From: Rhodospirillales bacterium | Lineage (GTDB): Bacteria; Pseudomonadota; Alphaproteobacteria; Acetobacterales; Acetobacteraceae | Assembly (NCBI GenBank): GCA_025359905.1 | Contig: JANYDF010000113.1 | Coordinates: 62,001-126,000 of the forward strand | DNA length: 64,000 nt | Reading direction: 5' to 3' | Shown: piece by piece, positions 33,201 to 41,045 of the stretch | Layout: each line of letters opens with the position of its first letter | Position numbering within the stretch: position 1 is the stretch's first letter | Position numbers and translations under genes: made by a program | The notes under the pieces: model-generated | What the model saw: only the letters and a program-made list of their open reading frames with translations | Database searches by the model: none | What the model was told of the DNA's origin: nothing

Positions 33201-34984
33201 AAATGCAGCAGTGGGTTCAGCCCGGCGGCGGCGATGTCGGGGTTATCGTCCAGATACGCGCCGGAATCGAACAGCGGGCCGGGGTTGCGGCGCTCCTTGC
33301 CGCCGAAGCGCAGGAAGTGCAGCGCCGGATCCACGCCGGAGCGGTCAACGTCGGGGTGGGTTTCCATGTACCAGGCGGCATCGAACAAATGCGTCGCCGC
33401 CAGCATCGCTAGATCGCGATTGAGCGCCGCGCGCACCCGCAGCGCTTTCCGCAGCCGCAGACTGGCGGTCCACCATGCCAGCCGCACGCCGAACCCCACC
33501 GCGCGGCGCAAACGGCGCAGCGAACCGACTTGGCGCGGCTGCTGCGGCCCATTGCGGCGCAGGGCGGACAAGCGAACCCCAAGCTGGGCATTTTCGGCGC
33601 GCAGCATGACCAACTCGGCGGCCAGCACATCGCGGTCATGCGCCACGCGGTCATGCGCGGTGCCGGCATCGACGAAGTTTAGCGTCGTCTCATGCTGCAA
33701 GCGCGCCCAGGCGTCGCGCTCCAGCAGCGCGGTTTGCGCCTCATGGCGCATCAGTTCCACCGCATGGCGGGCGTGATTGGCCTCGGCTGCGTAATCCGGC
33801 AGTTGCTGGCGCAGCCGCGCGGCTTCCTGCATCGCTGCGCGGCCGCGTTCGGCATCGGCGCGGATGGTACGCAATTCGGCAGCGCTGCGCTGCATCTCCT
33901 GCTGGGCTGCGTCCAGCCCGGTCTGAAGCTCAGCGGCTTTCTCCTGCGCGGCGGCCAGCTTGGACAAGACGTCGCCCAGCACTTCGGCCGAGGCGCGATG
34001 CTGTTCGGCATGCGCTTCGTAGAACTGCCGGTTCTGCTCGCCCAATTCGACGCGCACGGCGTGCAATTCGGCGGTCAGCCGGTCCACATCGGCATACGCG
34101 GCCGCAGCAGCGCGCCGCGCATCCGCCGCACGCTGCGCCGCCCGCGCGCCGATGCGCTGCGCCTCCAGCGCGCGGTCCTGCAACATCCGCGACTCGCTGC
34201 GCAATTGCGCCTTGGCAGCCTCGGTCTGCTCGTTCAGCAGCCTGATATGCACCTCGGCCCGCCAGCGTTCGCCAAGCTGGCTGAACCGCTCACGCACCGT
34301 GACAATCTGCGCCGGGTCGCGCAGCGCGCACAACGCCCGCACCGCCTCGGCGGCGTGCGGCCCGACCGCGACCACACCCAGCCCGTATTCGTGCAGGAAT
34401 TCGAACGCGGGGTAACGCTCGCCCAATTCCGCGAACAGCCGCCACACGCCGAAATCGCGCTCGCGCACATTGGTGTCGTGGAACAGCACCACGGCGCGGT
34501 CGGAAAGCTTCGGCAGCCATGCTTCGAAATCGTGCCGTACTTCGCTGTAGCCGTGGCAGCCGTCGATATGCAGCAGGTCGATGCTGCCGTCCTGCATGTA
34601 GTCCAGTGCTGCATCGAACGTGCAGCGCAGCATTTCGGAGAACGCCGCATAGCGTTGATCGTGGAAGCGCTTCAGGTCGTGATAGACCGATTCGTCGTAG
34701 TGCCCGGCATGCTCGTCACCCTCCCAGGTGTCGACCGCGTAGCAGCGCGTGGCGAGCTGGTTCTGCACCACCGCTTCGCAGAAACCCGCGTACGACACGC
34801 CGTGATGGGTGCCGAGTTCGACCAGCAAGCGCGGCCGGATCGCGCCGACAATCCAGTGCGCGAACGGGACATGCGCGGTCCAGGCGCTGTCGTAGCCCAG
34901 GCGCGACGGCCGCCAGAACAGCGGCGCCAGTTCCGGCGCCAGCAACGCGGGCAGCAGCCCCGAGGCTTCGGGTAGAGCGTCCAT
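30233..34984 (-). CDS. Multi-domain methyltransferase-coiled coil-GT-B-GT2-methyltransferase fusion
   Basis: A 1583-residue protein. In order: class I methyltransferase of Methyltransf_24 type (about 50-210; LLVELGTHHG, HIDGCHGY, FHDTNVRERDFGVW); coiled coil (about 235-475); two short 'YMETHPDV..LHFLRFG' repeats (534-570 and 572-604); a GT-B glycosyltransferase (about 660-1020, with the donor-site CEAKSELKYFEAALAG); a GT2 domain (about 1062-1290; VDDASTDD, DxD as DAD 1154-1156, WED 1233-1235); a Trm112-like Cys-poor segment (about 1312-1360); and a second methyltransferase-like domain (about 1390-1520, LLRVLRPGGRVLV). No signal peptide. It probably builds and caps a glycan on one scaffold, the coiled coil setting chain length or holding subunits together. 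The last point is inference from chain-length systems such as WbdD. Confidence 0.88.
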   Translation of the reverse strand: MDALPEASGLLPALLAPELAPLFWRPSRLGYDSAWTAHVPFAHWIVGAIRPRLLVELGTHHGVSYAGFCEAVVQNQLATRCYAVDTWEGDEHAGHYDESVYHDLKRFHDQRYAAFSEMLRCTFDAALDYMQDGSIDLLHIDGCHGYSEVRHDFEAWLPKLSDRAVVLFHDTNVRERDFGVWRLFAELGERYPAFEFLHEYGLGVVAVGPHAAEAVRALCALRDPAQIVTVRERFSQLGERWRAEVHIRLLNEQTEAAKAQLRSESRMLQDRALEAQRIGARAAQRAADARRAAAAAYADVDRLTAELHAVRVELGEQNRQFYEAHAEQHRASAEVLGDVLSKLAAAQEKAAELQTGLDAAQQEMQRSAAELRTIRADAERGRAAMQEAARLRQQLPDYAAEANHARHAVELMRHEAQTALLERDAWARLQHETTLNFVDAGTAHDRVAHDRDVLAAELVMLRAENAQLGVRLSALRRNGPQQPRQVGSLRRLRRAVGFGVRLAWWTASLRLRKALRVRAALNRDLAMLAATHLFDAAWYMETHPDVDRSGVDPALHFLRFGGKERRNPGPLFDSGAYLDDNPDIAAAGLNPLLHFLRYGAVEGRRAVPVGRPLVTVPPALPPRAAPPPPELRQADLNLADWTAAAAPAAALAPLPSGPAALRIVYFEGEPGTPGARYRVERPAEAARRNGAAVEIYPIAEAMQRRESILAADIVVIWRAAWSAEVVTVIEAARHSGAKLVFDVDDLMVEPELATVDLIDGIRTQFIPVEAVRGHYTRVRDTMANCDFCIASTDELAWYMRRHAKTTFVLPNGFDAEVLRVSRQAVRQRRAAPNDGLLRIGYAAGSRTHQKDFALAASAVARILRQHSHVRLVLFSSPVDSLPVLDIAEYGDFAGLTGQIEWRMMVPLEQLPSELARFDINLAPVETGNPFCEAKSELKYFEAALAGAVTIASPTGPYRRAIAHGRTGMLADTPQAWYRALDSLVSDPSLARRIAQAAYRDVLWQFGPERRVELLAAMLDQLQGGPAAARAFALDLHRNAIPRRDPPIAETETIFLSDTLADAEVTVIVPLYNYEHHVVEALDSVLGQTLAALHLVIVDDASTDDSLHVAVEWAKYHAARFGRIAVLRNIANAGLGPTRNAGFNAAETRFVLPLDADNRLRPDCCATLLAEAERSGAAFVYPLIREFGDAGGLMGSLPYAPARLIGVPYIDAMALVSVAAWAAVGGYFEGRLGWEDYEFWCRMAEYGLSGLQVAPEPLADYRVHRRSMLQSVTEAKDNKPLVMAEMKRRHPWLSFIYAPPHSAPLPVPADAVGTLEALLPLLRCPLTGQALRLDAAAGYLVTEDGAQRWPVVDGRPVLFDGLQTPQILPAPTDAAPLPPSAEAVIREAGGPVLLLSPSGTGARLANVIELSAALYPNTQVIADAQALPFADASLAAAVVLRGFEQYRDPHTVVAELLRVLRPGGRVLVQTVFLPQQDAESETRQAVEAWFDGFDTEALHVPGDLGAAHTVAWLAHTAQTALARDRSPDAARSFAATPVGQFAALWTDPAARAANPRWRDLQDLPQAAQEAIAAGFEYIGRRPLS

Positions 34985-35033
34985 CGTGCCAGTTACTCCC
35001 GGTCGCAGGACAAAATTGCAGTCAGGATCTCGG

Positions 35034-36785
35034 TCATCCGGCTTTGCGCCACGGTTTCGCCCGGCGCGGCGGGCACAGATGCAGCGGCTCCATCCAGGCG
35101 GCCTTCAAGTTCGGATTGCTGTACGGGTCCTGGTCGAACATCGGCCGCCAGGTGCGCCACAGGTGATTCACCTCGCGCATCTCGCGCGCGTGCTTCTCCG
35201 GCGTGTCCGGCATCCCACGGCTTTGCGACTCCAAATGGAACAACTCAGCGAACGGCGTGTAAACCACCCGGTAGCCGTGGTCGCCGAGGCGCAGGCACAT
35301 ATCCACGTCGTTGAACGCCACGGCGAGATTCTGCTCGTCCAGGCCGCCAATATTCAGAAATACCTCGCGCCGCATCGCCAAACACGCGCCGGTCACCACC
35401 GAATAAGTGCGCGTCACCGCCTGTTGCCCGGCGTAACCGGGGTCGTTGCGTTCCGACAGCCGCATGTAATGCGTGGCATTCAGGCCAGGGCCGAGAATCA
35501 CCCCGCCATGCTGCAACTTGCCATCGGCATAGAGCAACCGTGCGCCGACCGCGCCAACGTCTGGCCGCACTGCGTGGCTGACCATCTCGCTCAGCCAGCC
35601 GGGCGAAACCACGTCGATATCGTTGTTGAGCAGCAGCACGATGTCGCCCGCCACCTCGCGCACCGCGGCGTTATTCATTGCCGCGTAATTGAACTGGCCC
35701 GGATAGCGCATCACCCGCACGCGCGGATCGGTGCATAGATCGCGGAAGGTCAGCGCGGTGGCTTCCTCGACGCTATCGTTATCGACGATTAGCAATTCGA
35801 GATTGGGATAATCCGTGCGCAGCAGCACGCCCCAGGCCGCTGGGCCCAGCAGCCACGCCAGATCGCGCGTCGGCATGATGATGGAGACTTTGGGCGGCGC
35901 TTTCGGCAACGGCCAGACGATGCGGTTGCACGACGGCAGCAGCGGCGCCGGCAGCACTTGAACCTCGGTGCCGGCGAACTCCTGCACCGCGCGCCGCGCG
36001 GCTATGGCGTCCGGATGGCACATCAGGTCGCGCAGCGTGCGCGCGGTGTGCGCCGGGCGGTGCACCAAGATCGACGGCACATGGCGGACCTGGCCGGGCA
36101 GCAACGGCGCGGTCGCACGCAAGGCCAAATCGTACACATCGGCCCCGCCGAAGCCGGAGCGCCAGCCACCGGCCGCCGCCACAAGTTCGGTGCGGTACAC
36201 CGCCAGAGCGCCCAGGTAGTAGTGGCTCAGCAGCAAATCCGGGTCCCAGCCCGATTTGAACCACGGCACTTTTCGCTCGCCGCCGAAATCGATGCGGTCC
36301 TCGTCGCCGTAGACCAGTTCGGCGTCTGGATGGCGGGCGATCGCGTCGGCGATTTCAAACAGCGCAGCCGGAGCCAGCCGGTCGCCCTCGTTCAACAGGG
36401 CAACGAACGAGCCGAAAGCCGCCTGCTGCGCCGCGTTGGCCGCTGTGGCGCGGTCTGGATATGGGCCGCCACCGAGCAGCCGCAGACGCGGGTCGCTGCC
36501 CAGCACCTCGGCGGCGGCTTCAGGCGGCGGGCCGGGGATCAGCACTTCCCAGAACGGGTAAACCTGCGCCTGCAACGAGGCCAGCGTGTGCCGCAGATCG
36601 ACCTCGACCTCATGCCCCGGCACGATCACCAGCGACAGCAACGCGGGTTCGCCCATCGTGGCGATGGCGGCCAAGCAGGCGGCGCGGTCGGCGGCGCTGA
36701 AGCTGTCGTTGTCACGCACCCAATCGGCGTACAGATCGTCGATGCCGTTGACCAGCGGGGCGCCGGCGGGGCCTGCGGCGTTCAC
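35034..36785 (-). CDS. Glycosyltransferase with two GT2 domains
   Basis: 583 residues. A first GT2-like unit (about 50-245) holds YGDEDRIDFGG and a GW(D)PDLLLSHYYLG acceptor region; a second GT2 unit (about 299-525) has SIIMPTRDLA, LLIVDNDS, the NND motif at 387-389 and FNDVDMCLRLGDHGYRVVYTP. This two-domain layout is seen in O-antigen rhamnosyl- or polysaccharide transferases. It lies 49 bases upstream of the 1583-aa fusion on the same strand, in a three-gene surface-glycan operon. Donor sugar unknown. Confidence 0.9.
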   Translation of the reverse strand: MNAAGPAGAPLVNGIDDLYADWVRDNDSFSAADRAACLAAIATMGEPALLSLVIVPGHEVEVDLRHTLASLQAQVYPFWEVLIPGPPPEAAAEVLGSDPRLRLLGGGPYPDRATAANAAQQAAFGSFVALLNEGDRLAPAALFEIADAIARHPDAELVYGDEDRIDFGGERKVPWFKSGWDPDLLLSHYYLGALAVYRTELVAAAGGWRSGFGGADVYDLALRATAPLLPGQVRHVPSILVHRPAHTARTLRDLMCHPDAIAARRAVQEFAGTEVQVLPAPLLPSCNRIVWPLPKAPPKVSIIMPTRDLAWLLGPAAWGVLLRTDYPNLELLIVDNDSVEEATALTFRDLCTDPRVRVMRYPGQFNYAAMNNAAVREVAGDIVLLLNNDIDVVSPGWLSEMVSHAVRPDVGAVGARLLYADGKLQHGGVILGPGLNATHYMRLSERNDPGYAGQQAVTRTYSVVTGACLAMRREVFLNIGGLDEQNLAVAFNDVDMCLRLGDHGYRVVYTPFAELFHLESQSRGMPDTPEKHAREMREVNHLWRTWRPMFDQDPYSNPNLKAAWMEPLHLCPPRRAKPWRKAG

Positions 36786-36922
36786 GGTGCGGCGAGTCGC
36801 ATACGATGGGCTCCCGAATGTTGACCGAAGTTAGCTGCGCCAGCCCGGCCAGCGGCCTCGGCAGCCAGCCAGCGCCCATGCTTGCGTCATAGTGGCGGCA
36901 CCATTGGCTGACAAGGCAAGGA

Positions 36923-38515
36923 TCAATCGCGCCATTCGATCAGGCTGCACCCGGGCCGGGCGGCGGCGGCCTGCACGGCGGCGGCCAGCGCGTCCACACT
37001 TGGCAACAGCTCGGCATACCAGCCGAACGCCCCGGCGATGGCCTGAAAATCCGGCGTGTACAAATCCACGCCCAGAGGAGTAATCGCCTTCTCGCGCATG
37101 AACAGCTTGATCTCGCTGTAGCCGGAATTGTTCAGCAAAATCAGGATAATCCGCACCCCGGCCTCGGTCGCCGAGCCCATTTCGGCCAGGGTGAACTGCA
37201 ACCCGCCATCGCCCGCCAGGCACACCACCGGGCGGTCGGGCAACGCCAGCGCGGCGCCGATGGCGGCGGGCAATCCGTAGCCGAGCGCCCCGAACCCGGT
37301 GGCCGCGTTGAACCAGCTGCGCGGCGTGGCGGCGGCGAAGCCCAGGTTGCCGGCATACACTTGGCGGGTCGAATCGCCGATGATCAGCGCCTGCGGCAGC
37401 GCATCGCGCAGCACCGTCAGGAACGCGATGTCACGCTGGGTGCCCGCGTCAAGCTCGGCCAGCCCCGCCGCACGGGTGCGCGCCGCCCGCGCCGCGCCGT
37501 CGTGGCTCGCCCCGCGCCCGGTCATCCGGTGCGACAGCTCCAGCAGCGTCAGCCCGGCATCGCCGGTCAGCGCCAGGTCGGGGAGAAACCCGCGCATCGC
37601 CTGCTCGGGGTCGATATCCAGCCGGATCAGCCGCTGCGGCTGCGCCATCGGCCCGGTGGCATACATGTCGTAGTCGGTCGGCCCCATCTCGGTGCCCACC
37701 GCCAGCACGCAGTCGGATTCGGCAACCAGCGCGCGCACTGCCGGGAACGACGGCGACACCGACACGCCAAGCGGATGCCCGGGCGGCAGCAATCCGCGCG
37801 CGTTGATCGTCATCACCACCGGGGCATCCAGCCGCTCGGCCAACTCACGCAGCGTCTCGGCCGCCGACGCCGCGCCGCCGCCAGCCAGAATGAGCGGCGC
37901 CTGCGCCTGGGTCAGCCACGCCGCCGCCGCCGCAATCCCGGCCGGCGAGGCAACGGGCACACTCAGCACCGGCGGCAGATCCGGCAGCGCCAGCCCATCG
38001 GCCGAGGCGACGATCACATCGAGCGGCAATTCGATATGCACCGGGCGCGGCCGGGCCGCGCCGAACACCGCGAAGGCGCGCGCGATCACCTGCGGCAACT
38101 CGGCCGCACGGGTGATGGTGTGGCTGAACGCGCTCACCGCGCTGGCCATGCGGCGCTGGTCGGACAATTCGTGCAAATGCCCGTCGCCGGAGCCGATGGC
38201 ACCGAGCCGGTTGACGCTGGAGATCACCAGCATCGGGATCGAATCGGCATACGCTTGGCCCATCGCGGTCAGCGCATTGGTCAGGCCCGGCCCGGTGATG
38301 ACGAAGCACACCCCCGGATTGCCGGTCGCGCGGGCGTAGCCGTCGGCCATGAACCCGGCCCCCTGCTCGTGGCGCGGGGTGATGTGGCGGATCGGGCTGT
38401 CGCTCAGTCCGCGATACAGTTCGGCGGTGTGCACGCCGGGGATGCCGAAGATGGTGTCCACCCCATACCGGGCCAGCAACGCCACCAGATATTCGCCGAC
38501 CGACGCCATGCCCAT
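36923..38515 (-). CDS. Thiamine-diphosphate enzyme, 5-guanidino-2-oxopentanoate decarboxylase-like
   Basis: 530 residues of the acetolactate-synthase-like fold: Pyr domain with catalytic Glu50 in PRHEQGAGFMADGYARATG, a middle NAD/FAD-like domain and a PP domain with GDGGLQFTLAEM ... LNNSGYSEI for Mg-ThDP. The opening (VGEYLVALLARYGVDTIFGIPGVHTAELYRGL) and the HELSDQRRM stretch match the AruI group, which decarboxylates 2-ketoarginine in the arginine transaminase pathway. No arginine transaminase is next to it, so the substrate is inferred from similarity only. It is divergent from the sulfhydrylase fusion. Confidence 0.82.
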   Translation of the reverse strand: MGMASVGEYLVALLARYGVDTIFGIPGVHTAELYRGLSDSPIRHITPRHEQGAGFMADGYARATGNPGVCFVITGPGLTNALTAMGQAYADSIPMLVISSVNRLGAIGSGDGHLHELSDQRRMASAVSAFSHTITRAAELPQVIARAFAVFGAARPRPVHIELPLDVIVASADGLALPDLPPVLSVPVASPAGIAAAAAWLTQAQAPLILAGGGAASAAETLRELAERLDAPVVMTINARGLLPPGHPLGVSVSPSFPAVRALVAESDCVLAVGTEMGPTDYDMYATGPMAQPQRLIRLDIDPEQAMRGFLPDLALTGDAGLTLLELSHRMTGRGASHDGAARAARTRAAGLAELDAGTQRDIAFLTVLRDALPQALIIGDSTRQVYAGNLGFAAATPRSWFNAATGFGALGYGLPAAIGAALALPDRPVVCLAGDGGLQFTLAEMGSATEAGVRIILILLNNSGYSEIKLFMREKAITPLGVDLYTPDFQAIAGAFGWYAELLPSVDALAAAVQAAAARPGCSLIEWRD

Positions 38516-38629
38516 TCCCCTAACGCGGCCTGAGGCTAAGGGGCGGACCCGCCGGGTTCAAGGCGGCTGGGCAACGCTTGCCCGCCACCGCTGCCAGTGC
38601 AACATGCGCGAAACGCCTGGAGGCTTCGC

Positions 38630-40429
38630 ATGGATGCGCCCGCTTTGACGTACCCGGATTCGCTGATCCGTGGCATCCTGCAACGTACCCGCACCATCGC
38701 CGTGGTTGGCGCATCGGCCAACTGGAACCGGCCGAGCACCTTCGTGCTGAAATACATGCAGGGCAAAGGCTATCGCTGCATCCCGGTCAACCCCGGCCTC
38801 GCCGGGCAGCAACTGGCAGGCGAGACGGTGTATGCCTCGCTGCGCGACATCCCCGAGCCGGTCGATCTGGTCGATGTGTTCCGCGCCGCCGAGCATGTCG
38901 GCCCGATTGCCGAGGACGCGATTGCCATCGGCGCGAAAGTGCTGTGGATGCAACTCAGCGTGCGCAACGACGAAGCCGCCGCCCTGGCCGAGGCGGCCGG
39001 GCTGACCGTGGTGATGAACCGCTGCGTGAAAATCGAATTCGGCCGGCTCGGCGGCGAGCTATCGTGGTTCGGGGTCAATTCCGGGCTGATCCGCAACCGC
39101 CCCGCCGAAGCGCCGCAAACCCGGCCCACCCGGCCCCGCCCCTCTCCGGCGCGCACCGCCGACCAGGGCTTCGAGACCAAGGCCATTCACGCCGGCGCCG
39201 CACCGGACAGCGCCACCGGCGCGCGCTCGACGCCGATCTATCAAACCACCTCGTACGTGTTCGAGGACGTCGATCACGCCGCCTCATTGTTCAACCTGCA
39301 CAGCTTCGGCCACGTCTATACGCGGCTGTCCAACCCGACGGTCGCGGTGCTGGAAGAACGTGTAGCAGCCCTTGAAGGCGGGCGCGCCGCAGTGGCGGCG
39401 GCGTCCGGGCACGCGGCGCAGTTCATCACTTTCTTCACACTGCTCAGCCCCGGCGACGAATTCGTCGCCTCGCGCAACCTGTACGGCGGGTCGCTGACGC
39501 AATTCGCGCTGTCGTTTCCCAAGCTCGGCTGGCATTGCCATTTCGTCGATCCGAACGATCCGGAGAATTTCCGCCGCGCGCTGACCCCGCGCTGCAAGGC
39601 GATCTTCGTCGAAAGCCTCGCCAACCCCGGCGGCATCGTGGTGGACCTGGAAGCCATCGCCAAGATCGCGCACGAAAACGGCCTGCCGCTGATCGTCGAT
39701 AACACGCTGGCCAGCCCGTATCTGTGCCGCCCGTTCGAGTGGGGGGCCGACATCGTGCTGCATTCGGTGACCAAGTTCATCGGCGGGCACGGCAACGCGC
39801 TGGGCGGCGTGGTGGTCGAATCGGGCAAGTTCGACTGGAACCAGGGCGGCAAGTTCCCCTCGCTGAGCGAACCCGAGCCGGCCTATCACGGCCTGCGCTT
39901 CTACGAGAATTTCGGCGATTTCGCCTTTACGACCAAAGCCCGCGCCGTCGCGTTGCGCGATTTTGGGCCATCCTTGGCGCCGATGAACGCGTATTTGACC
40001 CTGATGGGGGTGGAAACCCTGCCGTTGCGGATGGATCGGCATGTCGCCAATGCGCAAGCGGTCGCCGAATTCCTGCACGGCGACCCGCGCGTCGCCTGGG
40101 TGTCGTATGCCGGGCTGCCGTCCAGCCCGCACCACACGCTGGCGCAGAAATACCTGCCGAAAGGCCCCGGCTCGGTGTTCACCTTCGGCGTCAAGGGCGG
40201 CTACGAGGCCGGGATGCGGCTCGTGGAACAGGTGCGGATTTTCTCGCATCTGGCCAATGTCGGCGACACCCGCAGCCTTATTTTGCACCCGGCCAGCACC
40301 ACGCACCGGCAATTGACCGACGAACAGCGCGCCGCCTCTGGCGCTGGGCCGGATGTCATACGCTTATCTGTCGGCCTGGAAACCGCCGCCGACCTGATCC
40401 GCGATCTGGACGAAGCGCTGTCGGCGTGA
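38630..40429 (+). CDS. CoA-binding domain fused to O-acetylhomoserine sulfhydrylase
   Basis: 599 residues. Residues about 10-140 are a CoA-binding (YccU-like) Rossmann domain (VVGASANWNRPS, 26-37, and NPGLAGQQLAG). A Pro-rich linker (about 158-175) leads to a complete Cys/Met-metabolism PLP enzyme (about 178-599): GFETKAIHAG, YTRLSNPT, the Schiff-base Lys382 in HSVTKFIGGHG, and RLSVGLE. It would make homocysteine or methionine from O-acetylhomoserine. The two are usually separate neighbouring genes; fusion hints that the CoA domain tunes the enzyme. ATG at 38630 has TGGAGG upstream; the longer frame is not needed. Confidence 0.9.
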   Translation: MDAPALTYPDSLIRGILQRTRTIAVVGASANWNRPSTFVLKYMQGKGYRCIPVNPGLAGQQLAGETVYASLRDIPEPVDLVDVFRAAEHVGPIAEDAIAIGAKVLWMQLSVRNDEAAALAEAAGLTVVMNRCVKIEFGRLGGELSWFGVNSGLIRNRPAEAPQTRPTRPRPSPARTADQGFETKAIHAGAAPDSATGARSTPIYQTTSYVFEDVDHAASLFNLHSFGHVYTRLSNPTVAVLEERVAALEGGRAAVAAASGHAAQFITFFTLLSPGDEFVASRNLYGGSLTQFALSFPKLGWHCHFVDPNDPENFRRALTPRCKAIFVESLANPGGIVVDLEAIAKIAHENGLPLIVDNTLASPYLCRPFEWGADIVLHSVTKFIGGHGNALGGVVVESGKFDWNQGGKFPSLSEPEPAYHGLRFYENFGDFAFTTKARAVALRDFGPSLAPMNAYLTLMGVETLPLRMDRHVANAQAVAEFLHGDPRVAWVSYAGLPSSPHHTLAQKYLPKGPGSVFTFGVKGGYEAGMRLVEQVRIFSHLANVGDTRSLILHPASTTHRQLTDEQRAASGAGPDVIRLSVGLETAADLIRDLDEALSA

Positions 40430-40454
40430 CGAAATAACAACCGGAGGGCTTGGG

Positions 40455-41045
40455 ATGGACACGCGCAACGGTTTGCTGGAACGCGACGGCGAGGCGCTGT
40501 TCGCCGGGCTGATGACCGTGCTGGCGGCCAAGGGCATCGCCACACCGGCCGAGATCGCTGAACGCATCGCCATTACCGACGCCGCTTCGCCCGCGCGCGG
40601 GGCGGCGATGGTGGCGCGGGCCTGGACCGATCCCGATTACCGCGCGCTGATGCTGCAAAGCGGCACCAAGGCCGCCGAGGCGATGGGCATCACCATGCGC
40701 GGCGCGCCGCCGCTCGGCGTGCTGGAATGCACGCCGGAGGTTCATGCGCTGGTGGTGTGCACGCTGTGCAGTTGCTACCCGCGCGCCGTGCTGGGCTACC
40801 CGCCGTTCTGGTTCAAATCCGCCAGCTACCGCGCCCGCGCGGTGCACGACCCGCGCGGCTTGCTGGCCGAATTCGGCACTGTGCTGCCGCAGGGCACCAA
40901 AATTCGCGTGGTGGACAGCACCGCCGACTACCGCTGGATGGTGCTGCCGCTGCGCCCGGCGGGCACCGAGGGCTGGGACGCCGAGCGGCTGGCGGGCTTG
41001 ATCCGCGAAGGCGATATGATCGGCGTCACCCAGGTGCGGACCTGA
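40455..41045 (+). CDS. Nitrile hydratase alpha subunit, cobalt type (orphan)
   Basis: 196 residues. Metal-binding VCTLCSC at 101-107 (Cys102, Cys105, Cys107) with Thr in second place marks the cobalt-type alpha subunit, followed by YPRAVLGYPPFWFKS. Upstream PAEIAERIAITDAASPARGAAMVARAW is the usual helical arm. The fold and length match nitrile hydratase alpha (or thiocyanate hydrolase gamma). No beta subunit or activator gene lies in this window. It follows the sulfhydrylase fusion by 25 bases with GGAGGG before the ATG and is coupled to the gamma-glutamyltransferase gene. Confidence 0.88.
   Translation: MDTRNGLLERDGEALFAGLMTVLAAKGIATPAEIAERIAITDAASPARGAAMVARAWTDPDYRALMLQSGTKAAEAMGITMRGAPPLGVLECTPEVHALVVCTLCSCYPRAVLGYPPFWFKSASYRARAVHDPRGLLAEFGTVLPQGTKIRVVDSTADYRWMVLPLRPAGTEGWDAERLAGLIREGDMIGVTQVRT

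Noticed and set aside
22560-36816. Shared 12-mer CATACGATGGGC near 22560 and 36799
   Set aside because: Too short and without further similarity; likely chance.
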